The translations under genes were made by a program, and so were the position numbers. The notes below the pieces were generated by a model. The model made no database searches, was not told where the DNA came from, and saw nothing but the letters and a program-made list of their open reading frames with translations. From Bryobacteraceae bacterium (GTDB taxonomy: Bacteria > Acidobacteriota > Terriglobia > Bryobacterales > Bryobacteraceae): a stretch of 64,000 nucleotides of DNA. The stretch covers positions 1-64,000 of the forward strand of contig JANWVY010000005.1 of assembly GCA_025056455.1 (NCBI GenBank). The letters run 5' to 3'. This document shows, piece after piece, positions 37,767 to 46,438 of the stretch. Numbering within the stretch: position 1 is the first letter of the stretch; every line of letters begins with the position of its first letter.

Positions 37767-39301
37767 TGCCGCTCTCCATACGGGTCCAGTTCCTCGCAGG
37801 GTACTCCGGGAGGGAGTGGCCGCCAAGCCCGGCGCGCCTGTTCAAGGCCCTCGTGTCTGCTGGACGTAACGGGTGGGCTGCGAGCAAACGCGAAGCGATC
37901 GATGGGGCGCTTCGCAAGCTTGAGGGGACAGCGCCCGTCATCGCCGCGCCGGAAGCAGTCCTCCGCATGCCGGGCCAGCGCCGGTTTGTTCCGAACAATT
38001 CGAAGAACTGGCCAACACAGAGGAAGCTCAATCCGGTGAAGGGTATTGACCTGGAACCTGAGTCCATTCTGCGTTGGGACCTCGACGCGCCGGCCACCAT
38101 CTGGTATCAGTGGCCCGATGCTCCGGCCGAACTCGCAAACATAGTGCGCGAACTTGCCCGACACACTTGGAGCGTAGGCAAGGGTGAAGATTTCGCTCTC
38201 GTAGACGTTCTGGAAGCACCTCCCCCTCCGGAGTTGATCCGCTGGCGCGAAGCGACCGGTCAAGATGAGGCGGGGGCTTGGCTAGAAATCCCCGACGCGG
38301 GGTGCCTCGCTGTGTGCGATGCCATGTTTTCGCGATCCGCCCACGATCCACCTTTGCCGGCAAGTGGCACACGATCCGTCCGATACACGTCCAGTAGCGC
38401 GATCGAAGTTCGCCATCCAGTTAGCGTGCTGGCACTCTGGTGGCGGGGAAAGCGCCGTTCCTGCGATGCGCGCCTTCTACGCCAAGTTGTTGGACCTATT
38501 CGCAAACTTCTGGATGAAGTGCGCGGCGAGGTCGTCGACGTACTTGCGGGCGATTCCACAGAACGGGCACGCCTAGACGCGCTGACGCAGCGCGTGCTCC
38601 TTGGCCACGATGAATGCGGGGATCCCGTGCGGGAGCCACATCTGGCAGTCCTTCCCTTGCCCAGCGTCTTGGGCCCGTATCCGGACGGTAGGATACGGCG
38701 TGTCGCTCTGGTGGACCTTGGGTGTGGGCAAGACCCAGCTCGTCGCACCATCTTTGAATTGACGCAAATCCTTCTTCATGGCCGGGAGCTTCTCGATCAT
38801 GCCCTAGGAACCGGTGTGAGACTGGAAACCGAACCGGATCAACAGTGGCTGAAGGCGGTTATGAGTAGTTCGCGTACGTGGGTCAGTGTGACACCTGTGA
38901 TCCAACCGGCCAAAGAACTCACATCGGCAGAGTGGAGTCGGCTCCGCGCGATGCGACGAGCTGCAGCCGAAAGCGCAGGGGACTTAGCCCGCCTCGAACA
39001 GCGGCTGCGAGACCGCCGACTGGAACTGGTCGTCCGCTCACTGACGCAGGCGGTGGGTACAAGCGGCGCCCAGCCGGTCTCCGTAGAGGTGATGCCGAGT
39101 GGCCCGATAGCCGGCGTCCATCTGGCTCGGCACTACCGGGTCGATGGCTATCTCGCCGATACACCGCGTTGGCACTTGCGGGTGACTTTTGATCGTCCCG
39201 TTACTGGGCCCCTCGCCGTTGGGCGGGGTCGCCATGTTGGCTTTGGGCTTTTATGGCCTGAGGCTCAGCCCGCTGAATCCACCAGTACTAACCAAAGATA
39301 A
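37766..39301 (+). CDS. csb2: Type I-G Cas5-Cas6 fusion Csb2 (GSU0054-like)
   Basis: This 511-residue protein begins with MPLSIRVQFLAGYSGREWPPSPARLFKALV; the WPPSPARLFKAL segment (about 19-30) is the Csb2 signature. The start overlaps the csb1 stop by one base (TGATG). Csb2 combines the Cas5 cap with a Cas6-like crRNA-processing part. A late glycine-rich LAVGRGRHVGFGLLWP (about 485-500) is the expected Cas6-like G-loop. It ends the cassette; no cas4-cas1, cas2 or repeat array follows in the 216-bp gap before the next gene. Confidence 0.88.
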   Translation: MPLSIRVQFLAGYSGREWPPSPARLFKALVSAGRNGWAASKREAIDGALRKLEGTAPVIAAPEAVLRMPGQRRFVPNNSKNWPTQRKLNPVKGIDLEPESILRWDLDAPATIWYQWPDAPAELANIVRELARHTWSVGKGEDFALVDVLEAPPPPELIRWREATGQDEAGAWLEIPDAGCLAVCDAMFSRSAHDPPLPASGTRSVRYTSSSAIEVRHPVSVLALWWRGKRRSCDARLLRQVVGPIRKLLDEVRGEVVDVLAGDSTERARLDALTQRVLLGHDECGDPVREPHLAVLPLPSVLGPYPDGRIRRVALVDLGCGQDPARRTIFELTQILLHGRELLDHALGTGVRLETEPDQQWLKAVMSSSRTWVSVTPVIQPAKELTSAEWSRLRAMRRAAAESAGDLARLEQRLRDRRLELVVRSLTQAVGTSGAQPVSVEVMPSGPIAGVHLARHYRVDGYLADTPRWHLRVTFDRPVTGPLAVGRGRHVGFGLLWPEAQPAESTSTNQR

Positions 39302-39517
39302 TCTGCTAGGAGCCCAACGAACACGGTTCGAAAATTTTAGGTAAGTGGAGCCCTCCCTTGTTTCACGCGCGGGGGGTCAGCTCGATTCCCGGCCTGGTGG
39401 CGTCATCCCTTGGAGCGATAGACACACCTCAACGTGGGCGCGAGGATGGCTGACACGCCCCCCAAGCTCCGCTGCCCGCCGTGACGCTTCTCCTGGCCAG
39501 CGCCACAGGAGCTCGCT

Positions 39518-41761
39518 CTAGGCCAGCTTGTGCCTCTTCACCGGTAATTCGCGAATCCGCTTGCCAGTAGCTGCAAAAATCGCGTTCGCAATCGCTGGAG
39601 CAATTGGAGGGACGCCCGGCTCGCCGACGCCTGCCGGCAACTCACTGCTTGGGACCACATGCACGTGGGTCATCCGTGGCGCCTCGTGAATCCGCGCCAC
39701 CGGATAATTGTGAAAGTTCGACTGCTGGACTTCGCCTTTGGCGCCCGTGATCTCACCCATCAGAGCGAGGCTAGCGCCAAAAACCGCCGCACCTTCAAAT
39801 TGCGCTCTCACACGATCCGGATGAACAATCGTGCCGGCGTCCACGGCCACGTCCACACGCGGGATCCGGACCCTGCCTGCTGCATCCACCTCTACTTCGA
39901 CCACGGCGCAAACATAGGTCAAGAAGCTGCGGTGCGCGGCAATGCCCCACCCACGACCCTGGCCTGATTTCTTGTTCGCCCAGCCAGATTTCTCCGCTGC
40001 TAATTCGATCACACGGCGCAAGCGGCCGGTGTCCACAGGGTACTTCTCCAAGGGCTGGCCATTGTTCCAGTACTTCACGCCTTGAGCCGCTAAATCAATC
40101 TTCCGCGGACTGCCAATCACATCGAGCAAGTACTCCACCCGGTCGCGCCCGGCGGCATGCGCCAGTTCATCAACGAACGAGTGAATGCCAAAGGCGTGAT
40201 AAATGTTCGCCACAGCTCGCATCCACCCAATTCGCACTGGATTTTTTACTCCGCCATTTTCGGCCCGGTGATTCGGGATATCAAACGGAAGATCAACCAG
40301 CCCCATGCCTAGCTCGAAGTCCTGCGCATCAGTGGCGCCGGCCACAAACGTAGACCCGATGGTTGGGAATACGCTGCGGTGCAGCCAGGCCGTCGGCCGT
40401 CCTTTGGCGTCCGTCGCTGCTTTGAAGTACATCGCCGAAACCGTGTGGAAGTAGTCGAATTTGATGTCTTCTTCACGGCTCCAGATCACCTTGACCGGCC
40501 GGCCTACTTGTTTGGACAACAAGGCTGCCTCGACCACGTAATCCGGCTTCGACTTGCGGCCGAATCCGCCGCCTAACAGCGTTACATGACAAATCACATC
40601 GCTCTTCGGAATTCCCAGCGCCGCAGAAACAGCGTCTTGGACAGCCTGCGGGTTTTGCGTGGGCGCCCAGGCCGTCACCTTTCCGTTCTTAAATTCAGCG
40701 ACAGCGGCGGGAGGCTCCATGGCGGCATGCGCCAGCATGGGAACATAATATTCGGCTTCGAACGTTTTCGCCGCTCGCGCAAACTCCGCCTCGACATTGC
40801 CCACATTGCGCACTACTTTTTGAGGTTTACGAGCCGCCTCGAGCAGAGCTTGCTTGAGAGCGCCGGATTCCCAACTGGCATTGGGGCCGGGCTCCCAGTT
40901 CACCTTGAGTTTCTTGCGCCCTTGCATGGCGGCCCAGCTGTTTTCCGCAAGTACAGCCACTCCGCCTAGAGCCTGAAAACCGTGCGGCGGCTTAAACGGG
41001 TCGATAGTGGCCGTGGCCACAACGCCCTTGACTTTTTTGGTCTCCGAATCGTCGTAACTTTTGAGCTGGCCCCCGAAGACGGGCGAGCGCTCGATTGAGG
41101 CGTACAACATACCGGGCGCCTTGGCGTCGTAGCCAAATACCGCAGAACCGGTCACCAGCCCATCGAGATCGACCACGGGCACATCTTTGCCAACATAGCG
41201 GAACTCGGCTGGTGTCTTGTATACCAGCTCACTCTTGGCCGGGACGCTTTGCTTGGCAGCCAGCGCCACGAGCTCTCCAAAACCAGCTTTTTGGCCACTT
41301 TTGGCATGCACCACCTGATGAGACTGGGCCTTGCATTCGGAAGCGGGCACATTCCATTTCGCTGCCGCAGCGCGCTCCAGCATCAAGCGCGCGCTCGCTC
41401 CGGCATCGCGCATCGCCACATAGAAATCTCGAATCGAGCAGGAGCCGTCGGTGTTCTGCGAACCGTATTTCGCATCGCCAATCGCCTGCTCAATACGTAC
41501 TTGCTTCCAATCGGCTTCCAGTTCATCGGCCAAAACCATGGGTAGGGCCGTACGGATTCCCGTTCCCATCTCCGAACGGTGCGCGACAATCACAACCGTG
41601 CCACTCGGTTCGAAACCTAAGTACACGCTGGGTTGCCAGCTCACGGCGCCTTGCGCCTCCTCAGGTAGAATCTGAACTCCCAGCACCATGGCGCCGGCGG
41701 AAAACATCGTTTCTAAGAACCCCCGGCGGCTGACCATTCGCACGTTCTGTTCCCGCATCAT
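39518..41761 (-). CDS. iorB: Molybdopterin-binding subunit of an IorB-type hydroxylase/aldehyde oxidoreductase
   Basis: This 747-residue protein is the large subunit of a xanthine-oxidase-family enzyme of the isoquinoline 1-oxidoreductase type. A Tat signal ([18 protein letters not shown]) precedes the mature chain. Molybdopterin-contact segments include [19 protein letters not shown] and a C-terminal [19 protein letters not shown], which contains the catalytic GEPGVPP region. The ATG at 41761 overlaps the small-subunit stop by 4 bp (ATGA). It likely oxidises aldehydes or N-heterocycles in the periplasm; the substrate is not readable. No FAD subunit is encoded nearby, as expected for IorAB-type enzymes. 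Confidence 0.85.
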   Translation of the reverse strand: MMREQNVRMVSRRGFLETMFSAGAMVLGVQILPEEAQGAVSWQPSVYLGFEPSGTVVIVAHRSEMGTGIRTALPMVLADELEADWKQVRIEQAIGDAKYGSQNTDGSCSIRDFYVAMRDAGASARLMLERAAAAKWNVPASECKAQSHQVVHAKSGQKAGFGELVALAAKQSVPAKSELVYKTPAEFRYVGKDVPVVDLDGLVTGSAVFGYDAKAPGMLYASIERSPVFGGQLKSYDDSETKKVKGVVATATIDPFKPPHGFQALGGVAVLAENSWAAMQGRKKLKVNWEPGPNASWESGALKQALLEAARKPQKVVRNVGNVEAEFARAAKTFEAEYYVPMLAHAAMEPPAAVAEFKNGKVTAWAPTQNPQAVQDAVSAALGIPKSDVICHVTLLGGGFGRKSKPDYVVEAALLSKQVGRPVKVIWSREEDIKFDYFHTVSAMYFKAATDAKGRPTAWLHRSVFPTIGSTFVAGATDAQDFELGMGLVDLPFDIPNHRAENGGVKNPVRIGWMRAVANIYHAFGIHSFVDELAHAAGRDRVEYLLDVIGSPRKIDLAAQGVKYWNNGQPLEKYPVDTGRLRRVIELAAEKSGWANKKSGQGRGWGIAAHRSFLTYVCAVVEVEVDAAGRVRIPRVDVAVDAGTIVHPDRVRAQFEGAAVFGASLALMGEITGAKGEVQQSNFHNYPVARIHEAPRMTHVHVVPSSELPAGVGEPGVPPIAPAIANAIFAATGKRIRELPVKRHKLA

Positions 41762-42213
41762 GCCTTCACCCCCGCAGCCATCTTGATCGCTTGTCGAATG
41801 CGCTGGTACGTTCCACAACGGCAAATATTGCCCTGCATGGCGCTATCGATTTCCGCATCCGTCGGTTTGGGTTTCTCTCGCAGCAAGGCCGCCGCTTGCA
41901 TAATTTGACCTGGTTGACAGTAGCCACACTGCGCAACTGCGCATTGCTTCCAGGCAAGTTGTAGAGGGTGTGTCCCGTCTTTGCTGAGACCTTCAATCGT
42001 AACGACGCTTTTGCCGGAGACGCTTTTCATGGGCGTGACACAAGCTCGCGCTGCTTTACCTTCTACATGCACAGTGCACGCCCCGCACAACCCCATGCCA
42101 CAAGAAAATTTCGTGCCAGTCAGATCAAGGAGATCGCGCAGATACCACAACAGTGGCATGTCCGGATCCCCGTCAAATTGTCGCGACGCGCCATTCACCT
42201 TCAAACGGATCAT
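41758..42213 (-). CDS. iorA: 2[2Fe-2S] small subunit of IorA-type hydroxylase
   Basis: This 151-residue protein carries two iron-sulfur sites. The plant-ferredoxin-type site is [15 protein letters not shown] (about 38-52). The second, helical site has CGYCQPGQI (about 96-104) and ICRCGTY (about 130-136). It passes electrons from the molybdenum subunit. It has no signal peptide, so it would be co-exported with the Tat-tagged partner. The pair is translationally coupled and divergent from a cytochrome-containing dehydrogenase, a possible electron-transfer partner by neighbourhood only. Confidence 0.9.
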   Translation of the reverse strand: MIRLKVNGASRQFDGDPDMPLLWYLRDLLDLTGTKFSCGMGLCGACTVHVEGKAARACVTPMKSVSGKSVVTIEGLSKDGTHPLQLAWKQCAVAQCGYCQPGQIMQAAALLREKPKPTDAEIDSAMQGNICRCGTYQRIRQAIKMAAGVKA

Positions 42214-42292
42214 GTTGAGCCCCCACTCTAAGGTTCTCGGATAGCTCTCAGGCTACCATACCGGATAAGGATGATACGCTGATCAATTCGGC

Positions 42293-45265
42293 ATGAAACG
42301 CTGGGTAGTTTGTCTCGTAGTTGGGGTAGTTGCCGCGTGCTCGAAGCCAAGTAGCGGTTCGAAGCCCTTGTCCGCAGAGGCGTCCTTAAAAGCCGCCCAA
42401 TTGAGTGAGGATTTTCATCTCGAATTGTTCGCCGCCGAGCCCCTGGTGCTTGATCCTGTGGACATGGTGTTTGACGAGGATGGCCGGGCCTATGTGGCCG
42501 ACATGCTCGATTTGCCCTGGGATCCTCCCCCAGGCAAACCAGCACGTTCACGCATCGTTTTGTTGGAAGACTCAGATGGCGACGGCAAGGCAGACAAAAG
42601 CACCGTATTTGCCGAAAATGTTTTGCAGGTGAGCGGGCTAGCAGTTTGGAAGGGTGGCCTGATTGTGCCCTCGGCGCCCCACATTTACTACATGAAAGAC
42701 ACCGATGGCGATGGCCGCGCTGACGTGAGGGAAATTCTCTTCACTGGATTCTTTCAAGGCAACCCGGAAGCGCAGATCACCAATCCACGGTATGCGATCG
42801 ACAACTGGATTTATTTCGCCAATACCGGCAATGCTGGCCGCATTACCTCTCCCAAGTGGCCGCACCTGCCCGCCGTGCAGGTGCGGGGCATGGACTTCCG
42901 CTTCCACCCCTCGAAACATTTGGCGCAACCAGCTTCTGGCAGCGCGCAGTACGGTCTTAGCTTTGACGACTGGGGCAACCGCTTCATTTCACAGAACACA
43001 CAACATCTGCGCCACGTGGTGGTTGAAATGAAGTATTTGTTGCGCGCGCCTCTGCTTGAAGTGAGCACCTTCACCCACGATCCCTACGGCAAGCGCGAAC
43101 GTCGCATGTATCCGCTGACGCCGCCCGAACCATGGCGCGTGGAACGCACCAAACTTCGTCAGAAGCGCTACGACGAGCTGCAGACCGGGCGTGTTGAACA
43201 CGCCACCGGCTACATGAGCGGGGCTACGGGCGGTACCGTGTATACGGGGGACGCCTGGCCGGAAGAGTACCGGGGCTCGATTTTCACTGGCGACGTGAGC
43301 GGGAATCTCGTGCGGCGCGACATTTTGTCTCCAGAGGGCGTGAGCTTCGTCGCCCGGCCAGCGAAGGACAATGTAGAATTCCTCGCCTCGACAGACCCGT
43401 GGTTTCGTCCAACCTGCTTTGCCAACGCTCCCGATGGAAATCTGTACATGATGGACATCTACCGCCAGGTTATCGAAACGCCGTTATCTATTCCTGAGGA
43501 GCTGCAAAAGCGGCTCAAGCTGGATTTCTACCGGGGCGATGACCGCGGTCGTATTTATCGCATCGTGTCGAACAAGCCGCGGCACCAGCGTCCTCTCCGC
43601 GTTCGCTTGAGCCACGCCTCGTCAGCGGATCTAGTAGACCTGCTGGGCCACGACAACGGCTGGCATCGCCTAACAGCCCAGCGTCTGCTGGTGGAGCGCC
43701 AGGACAAATCCGTTACGGCAAAGTTGCGGGAGCTGGCCCGCAGCGAGAAACCTCTGGCCAGGCTGCACGCGCTTTGGACTCTCGAGGGGCTGGGCGTACT
43801 TGAGCTTGCGGACGTGCTGACGGCGCTGAAGGATTCACACGCTGGGATTCGCGAGCATGCGGTCCGGCTTTCCGAATCCTTACCGCCCTCGGCGGAACTC
43901 GAACGGGCGCTGATTGCGCGTTCGGCCGATGTCGAGATCCGCGTGCGCCTGCAAACCGCATTCACGCTGGGCGCCTATTCGTCGGCCGCCGCCAAAAACG
44001 CAATTGTGGCGCTCGCCGTCCGAGATGGAGACAACCCTTGGATGCGAATCGCTACGCTCAGCGCCGCCTACTCCTGGCCAGGAGAGTTTTTGAGCAAACT
44101 GGGCAGCGCCAAGGCTGCTGGCAACCGCGAGCTGCTGCGCGCTGTCGGCTCTTTGGTGGGAGCGCGCCGGCAAAGCGCTGAAATTCGTGCCTTACTTTCC
44201 GACGCTCGCCGTCTGAGCTCCGCGCAAATTCTCCTCGAAGGATTAGCGCGCGGCTTGGAATTAAGCCGTGTCGACGGCGCCCCACTGCCGGGCTTCGACG
44301 CGGAGCTCCAGCCTCTCGTCGATGCACGCGACCCCTCGGTGCAACGGGCGGCGTGGGAGGTTGCCCGTAACCTCAGCTCTGCCTTCCTCCAAGCTCGGGC
44401 CATGCGAGAGGCGTTTGACGAAAAAGTTCCGCTGCCCACGCGCACGGCGATGGTCAGCTGTTGGCGAGGAATCCCCCTCGAGTCCGCCTTGGCACTCGTC
44501 CGAAAACTGTTCGCAACAAATCCGCCTTCCTCCCTGCAAGCGGCCGCGGTGGATGTTCTGGCTAGTTATCGAAATCCGGAGGCCACCCGGGCCCTCCTGG
44601 CGGCGTGGAAGTCTTACTCGCCCGAGGCGCGTGTGCGAGCTGTGGCTGGAATGCTGTCCCAAAAGGAGCGCGTAGCGGTCCTCTTAGAGGCGATCGAAAA
44701 AAGGGAGGTAGACCCCGCGGCTTTAGAGATCAATGCGCGCAACCGCCTGCTCGAAGAACCAGATCCGGCGCTCGCAGCGCGGGCGCGAAAAATCTTTGCG
44801 AGCGCAACGGGCGACCGTGCTCAGATTGTCGAGCAATTCCGCGATGTCCTCTCTCTCCCTGGCGATCCCACACGAGGAAAACTCGCTTTTGAGGAACACT
44901 GTGCGCGATGCCATGCGGCGCGAAAACAGGGGGCTCGAGTCGGCCCGGACTTGCGAGGAGTGAACAATAAGTCCAAGGAAGAGCTGCTTGAGGCGATTCT
45001 CAATCCGAGCCGCTCCATTGAGCCGCGCTTTGTCAACTATGTCGTCACTACCAAGAACGGCCAAATGTACGACGGCGTTCTCGTCAACGAAACACCCGGA
45101 ACCATTACCCTTCGCAGCGGTCCCGATGAAGATGTAACCCTGCTGCGCTCTCAAATTCAAGAAATTCGCTCTTCTACCATTTCCCTCATGCCGGAGGAGT
45201 TTGAGAAGTCATTAAGCAAGCAAGCGCTGGCGGACGTCATTGCGTTTCTCCGCGCAGGACTCTAA
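42293..45265 (+). CDS. PVC-type membrane-bound dehydrogenase with C-terminal cytochrome c (lipoprotein)
   Basis: This 990-residue protein begins with a lipoprotein signal (VVGVVAACSK lipobox). A beta-propeller dehydrogenase domain follows (about 30-430), with calcium-type repeats DSDGDGKAD and DTDGDGRAD near residues 90-140. HEAT-like helices fill about 440-830. A heme-binding domain with CARCH (870-874) and a late conserved VVTTKNGQMYDGVL segment closes the chain. This is the TIGR02604/TIGR02603 architecture of Planctomycetes, Verrucomicrobia and Acidobacteria. It probably oxidises a sugar or alcohol at the membrane and passes electrons to the heme; the substrate is unknown. Confidence 0.82.
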   Translation: MKRWVVCLVVGVVAACSKPSSGSKPLSAEASLKAAQLSEDFHLELFAAEPLVLDPVDMVFDEDGRAYVADMLDLPWDPPPGKPARSRIVLLEDSDGDGKADKSTVFAENVLQVSGLAVWKGGLIVPSAPHIYYMKDTDGDGRADVREILFTGFFQGNPEAQITNPRYAIDNWIYFANTGNAGRITSPKWPHLPAVQVRGMDFRFHPSKHLAQPASGSAQYGLSFDDWGNRFISQNTQHLRHVVVEMKYLLRAPLLEVSTFTHDPYGKRERRMYPLTPPEPWRVERTKLRQKRYDELQTGRVEHATGYMSGATGGTVYTGDAWPEEYRGSIFTGDVSGNLVRRDILSPEGVSFVARPAKDNVEFLASTDPWFRPTCFANAPDGNLYMMDIYRQVIETPLSIPEELQKRLKLDFYRGDDRGRIYRIVSNKPRHQRPLRVRLSHASSADLVDLLGHDNGWHRLTAQRLLVERQDKSVTAKLRELARSEKPLARLHALWTLEGLGVLELADVLTALKDSHAGIREHAVRLSESLPPSAELERALIARSADVEIRVRLQTAFTLGAYSSAAAKNAIVALAVRDGDNPWMRIATLSAAYSWPGEFLSKLGSAKAAGNRELLRAVGSLVGARRQSAEIRALLSDARRLSSAQILLEGLARGLELSRVDGAPLPGFDAELQPLVDARDPSVQRAAWEVARNLSSAFLQARAMREAFDEKVPLPTRTAMVSCWRGIPLESALALVRKLFATNPPSSLQAAAVDVLASYRNPEATRALLAAWKSYSPEARVRAVAGMLSQKERVAVLLEAIEKREVDPAALEINARNRLLEEPDPALAARARKIFASATGDRAQIVEQFRDVLSLPGDPTRGKLAFEEHCARCHAARKQGARVGPDLRGVNNKSKEELLEAILNPSRSIEPRFVNYVVTTKNGQMYDGVLVNETPGTITLRSGPDEDVTLLRSQIQEIRSSTISLMPEEFEKSLSKQALADVIAFLRAGL

Positions 45266-45361
45266 GCCTGGCGAACGTCCCCAGTTCCTTTCTGCCTAGT
45301 CCTCGCGCGCACCGGCGTGAGGCGCAATTTTTTGTAGCTGCTCGGATGCGATTTTGTTTCC

Positions 45362-46360
45362 CTACTTCTTTGGTAACGCAGTTCGCGGCAGGCGCAAGGC
45401 CATCGAGCCCGCAACGGTCACTACGTCGTAGCGGCCCTGGTAGCCAATGAGGAGGTGAGCGGCCCAAGTCTCCATTCCATAGTCGCGGGTCAGCCAGTTC
45501 ACCATATCGCTTGTCGCAATGCGAATGGAGCGATCCAGGGAGCTGACGAATTCGGGCTGGCTGCCGATGCTGATGATGTGGGTAGGGGTTTCCACGCGGG
45601 GATTTTCAAGTGGCTCTTTCTTGCGCAAGGTGATGGTCATGGCCAAGTCCATGGAGGTTTCAACGCCCGTGCCCGTCGGCTCACCATCCGCTTGAAGAGC
45701 ATGTCCATCGCCGACAAACAACAACGCGCCCGGATGATAGACCGGCAGCAGGACGGTCGTTCCTTCAACGATTTCGTTGTAATCGAGGTTGCCGCCATAG
45801 GAGCCTGAAATGCCAGACGTCGGCCCAAAGACGCCAGGGGCGGCAACCCCAATACAGCCCAGCATGGGCCGAGCGGCGAACTCCAGCGGATGAACCTTGC
45901 TGACCGGCTCGAGTAGCCGGACAGTGTTCTTGGCTAAATCAATCCGCCACTTCACAATGTCGTCGCGGTCTGCGACGACCGCTCCCCGGCGATAGGCGCG
46001 CGGGTAGAGTCCTTCGATGGATTCGGGCGCTAGGGAAAAAAGACCCAGGCGGAACGACGTATAGCCGTAATCGCGATTCATCCGCAGCCGGTCGATCCGA
46101 ACCGCGATGGAATCGCCTGGTTCAGCTCCTTCGAGATAAAAAGGACCAGTGAGGGGATTACCGCGTTCTGCCCTTTTCTGGCCCAGGTGGTCGTAGCCGC
46201 CAGCGTCCAAGGTCCTGGTTTCGACCCGGTCGCCTGACTTCAATCGGGCCAGCACCGGGTGGCGGTGGTCAAAGGAGTGATAAAAACGCGTAGCTTCGAC
46301 TCGGTGTGTCTCCCCCCACAGGGTTGTCCCGATGAGAAAAACAAGTACGGAGGCCTGCAT
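45362..46360 (-). CDS. Exported acetamidase/formamidase family protein
   Basis: This 332-residue protein has a signal peptide (MQASVLVFLIGTTLWG), then the FmdA/AmdA fold. Signatures include FYLEGAEPGDSIAVRIDRL and GALLFVGDGHALQADGEPTGTGVE, with the GDGHALQ motif. It hydrolyses short amides to ammonia and an organic acid in family members; an exported form is less usual than the cytosolic one. A CATAAT hexamer lies 8 nt before the ATG. It converges on the PVC dehydrogenase gene. Confidence 0.8.
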   Translation of the reverse strand: MQASVLVFLIGTTLWGETHRVEATRFYHSFDHRHPVLARLKSGDRVETRTLDAGGYDHLGQKRAERGNPLTGPFYLEGAEPGDSIAVRIDRLRMNRDYGYTSFRLGLFSLAPESIEGLYPRAYRRGAVVADRDDIVKWRIDLAKNTVRLLEPVSKVHPLEFAARPMLGCIGVAAPGVFGPTSGISGSYGGNLDYNEIVEGTTVLLPVYHPGALLFVGDGHALQADGEPTGTGVETSMDLAMTITLRKKEPLENPRVETPTHIISIGSQPEFVSSLDRSIRIATSDMVNWLTRDYGMETWAAHLLIGYQGRYDVVTVAGSMALRLPRTALPKK

Positions 46361-46368
46361 GGACAGGC

Positions 46369-46374
46369 ATTATG
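46369..46374 (-). promoter_or_regulatory. -10-like CATAAT, 8 nt before formamidase ATG
   Basis: On the minus strand CATAAT is followed by eight bases and the ATG at 46360, leaving a leader of at most one or two nucleotides. No -35 is evident. Confidence 0.35.
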
Positions 46375-46438
46375 GCGCAAAACTTGGACGTGAGAGAGAG
46401 TAGCTCCAGCCGCCGATGGGTCGAAGCCTGACTGAATG

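Noticed and set aside
39302-39517. Possible CRISPR array after the type I-G cassette
   Set aside because: No direct repeat of 25-40 bp occurs more than once in the gap.
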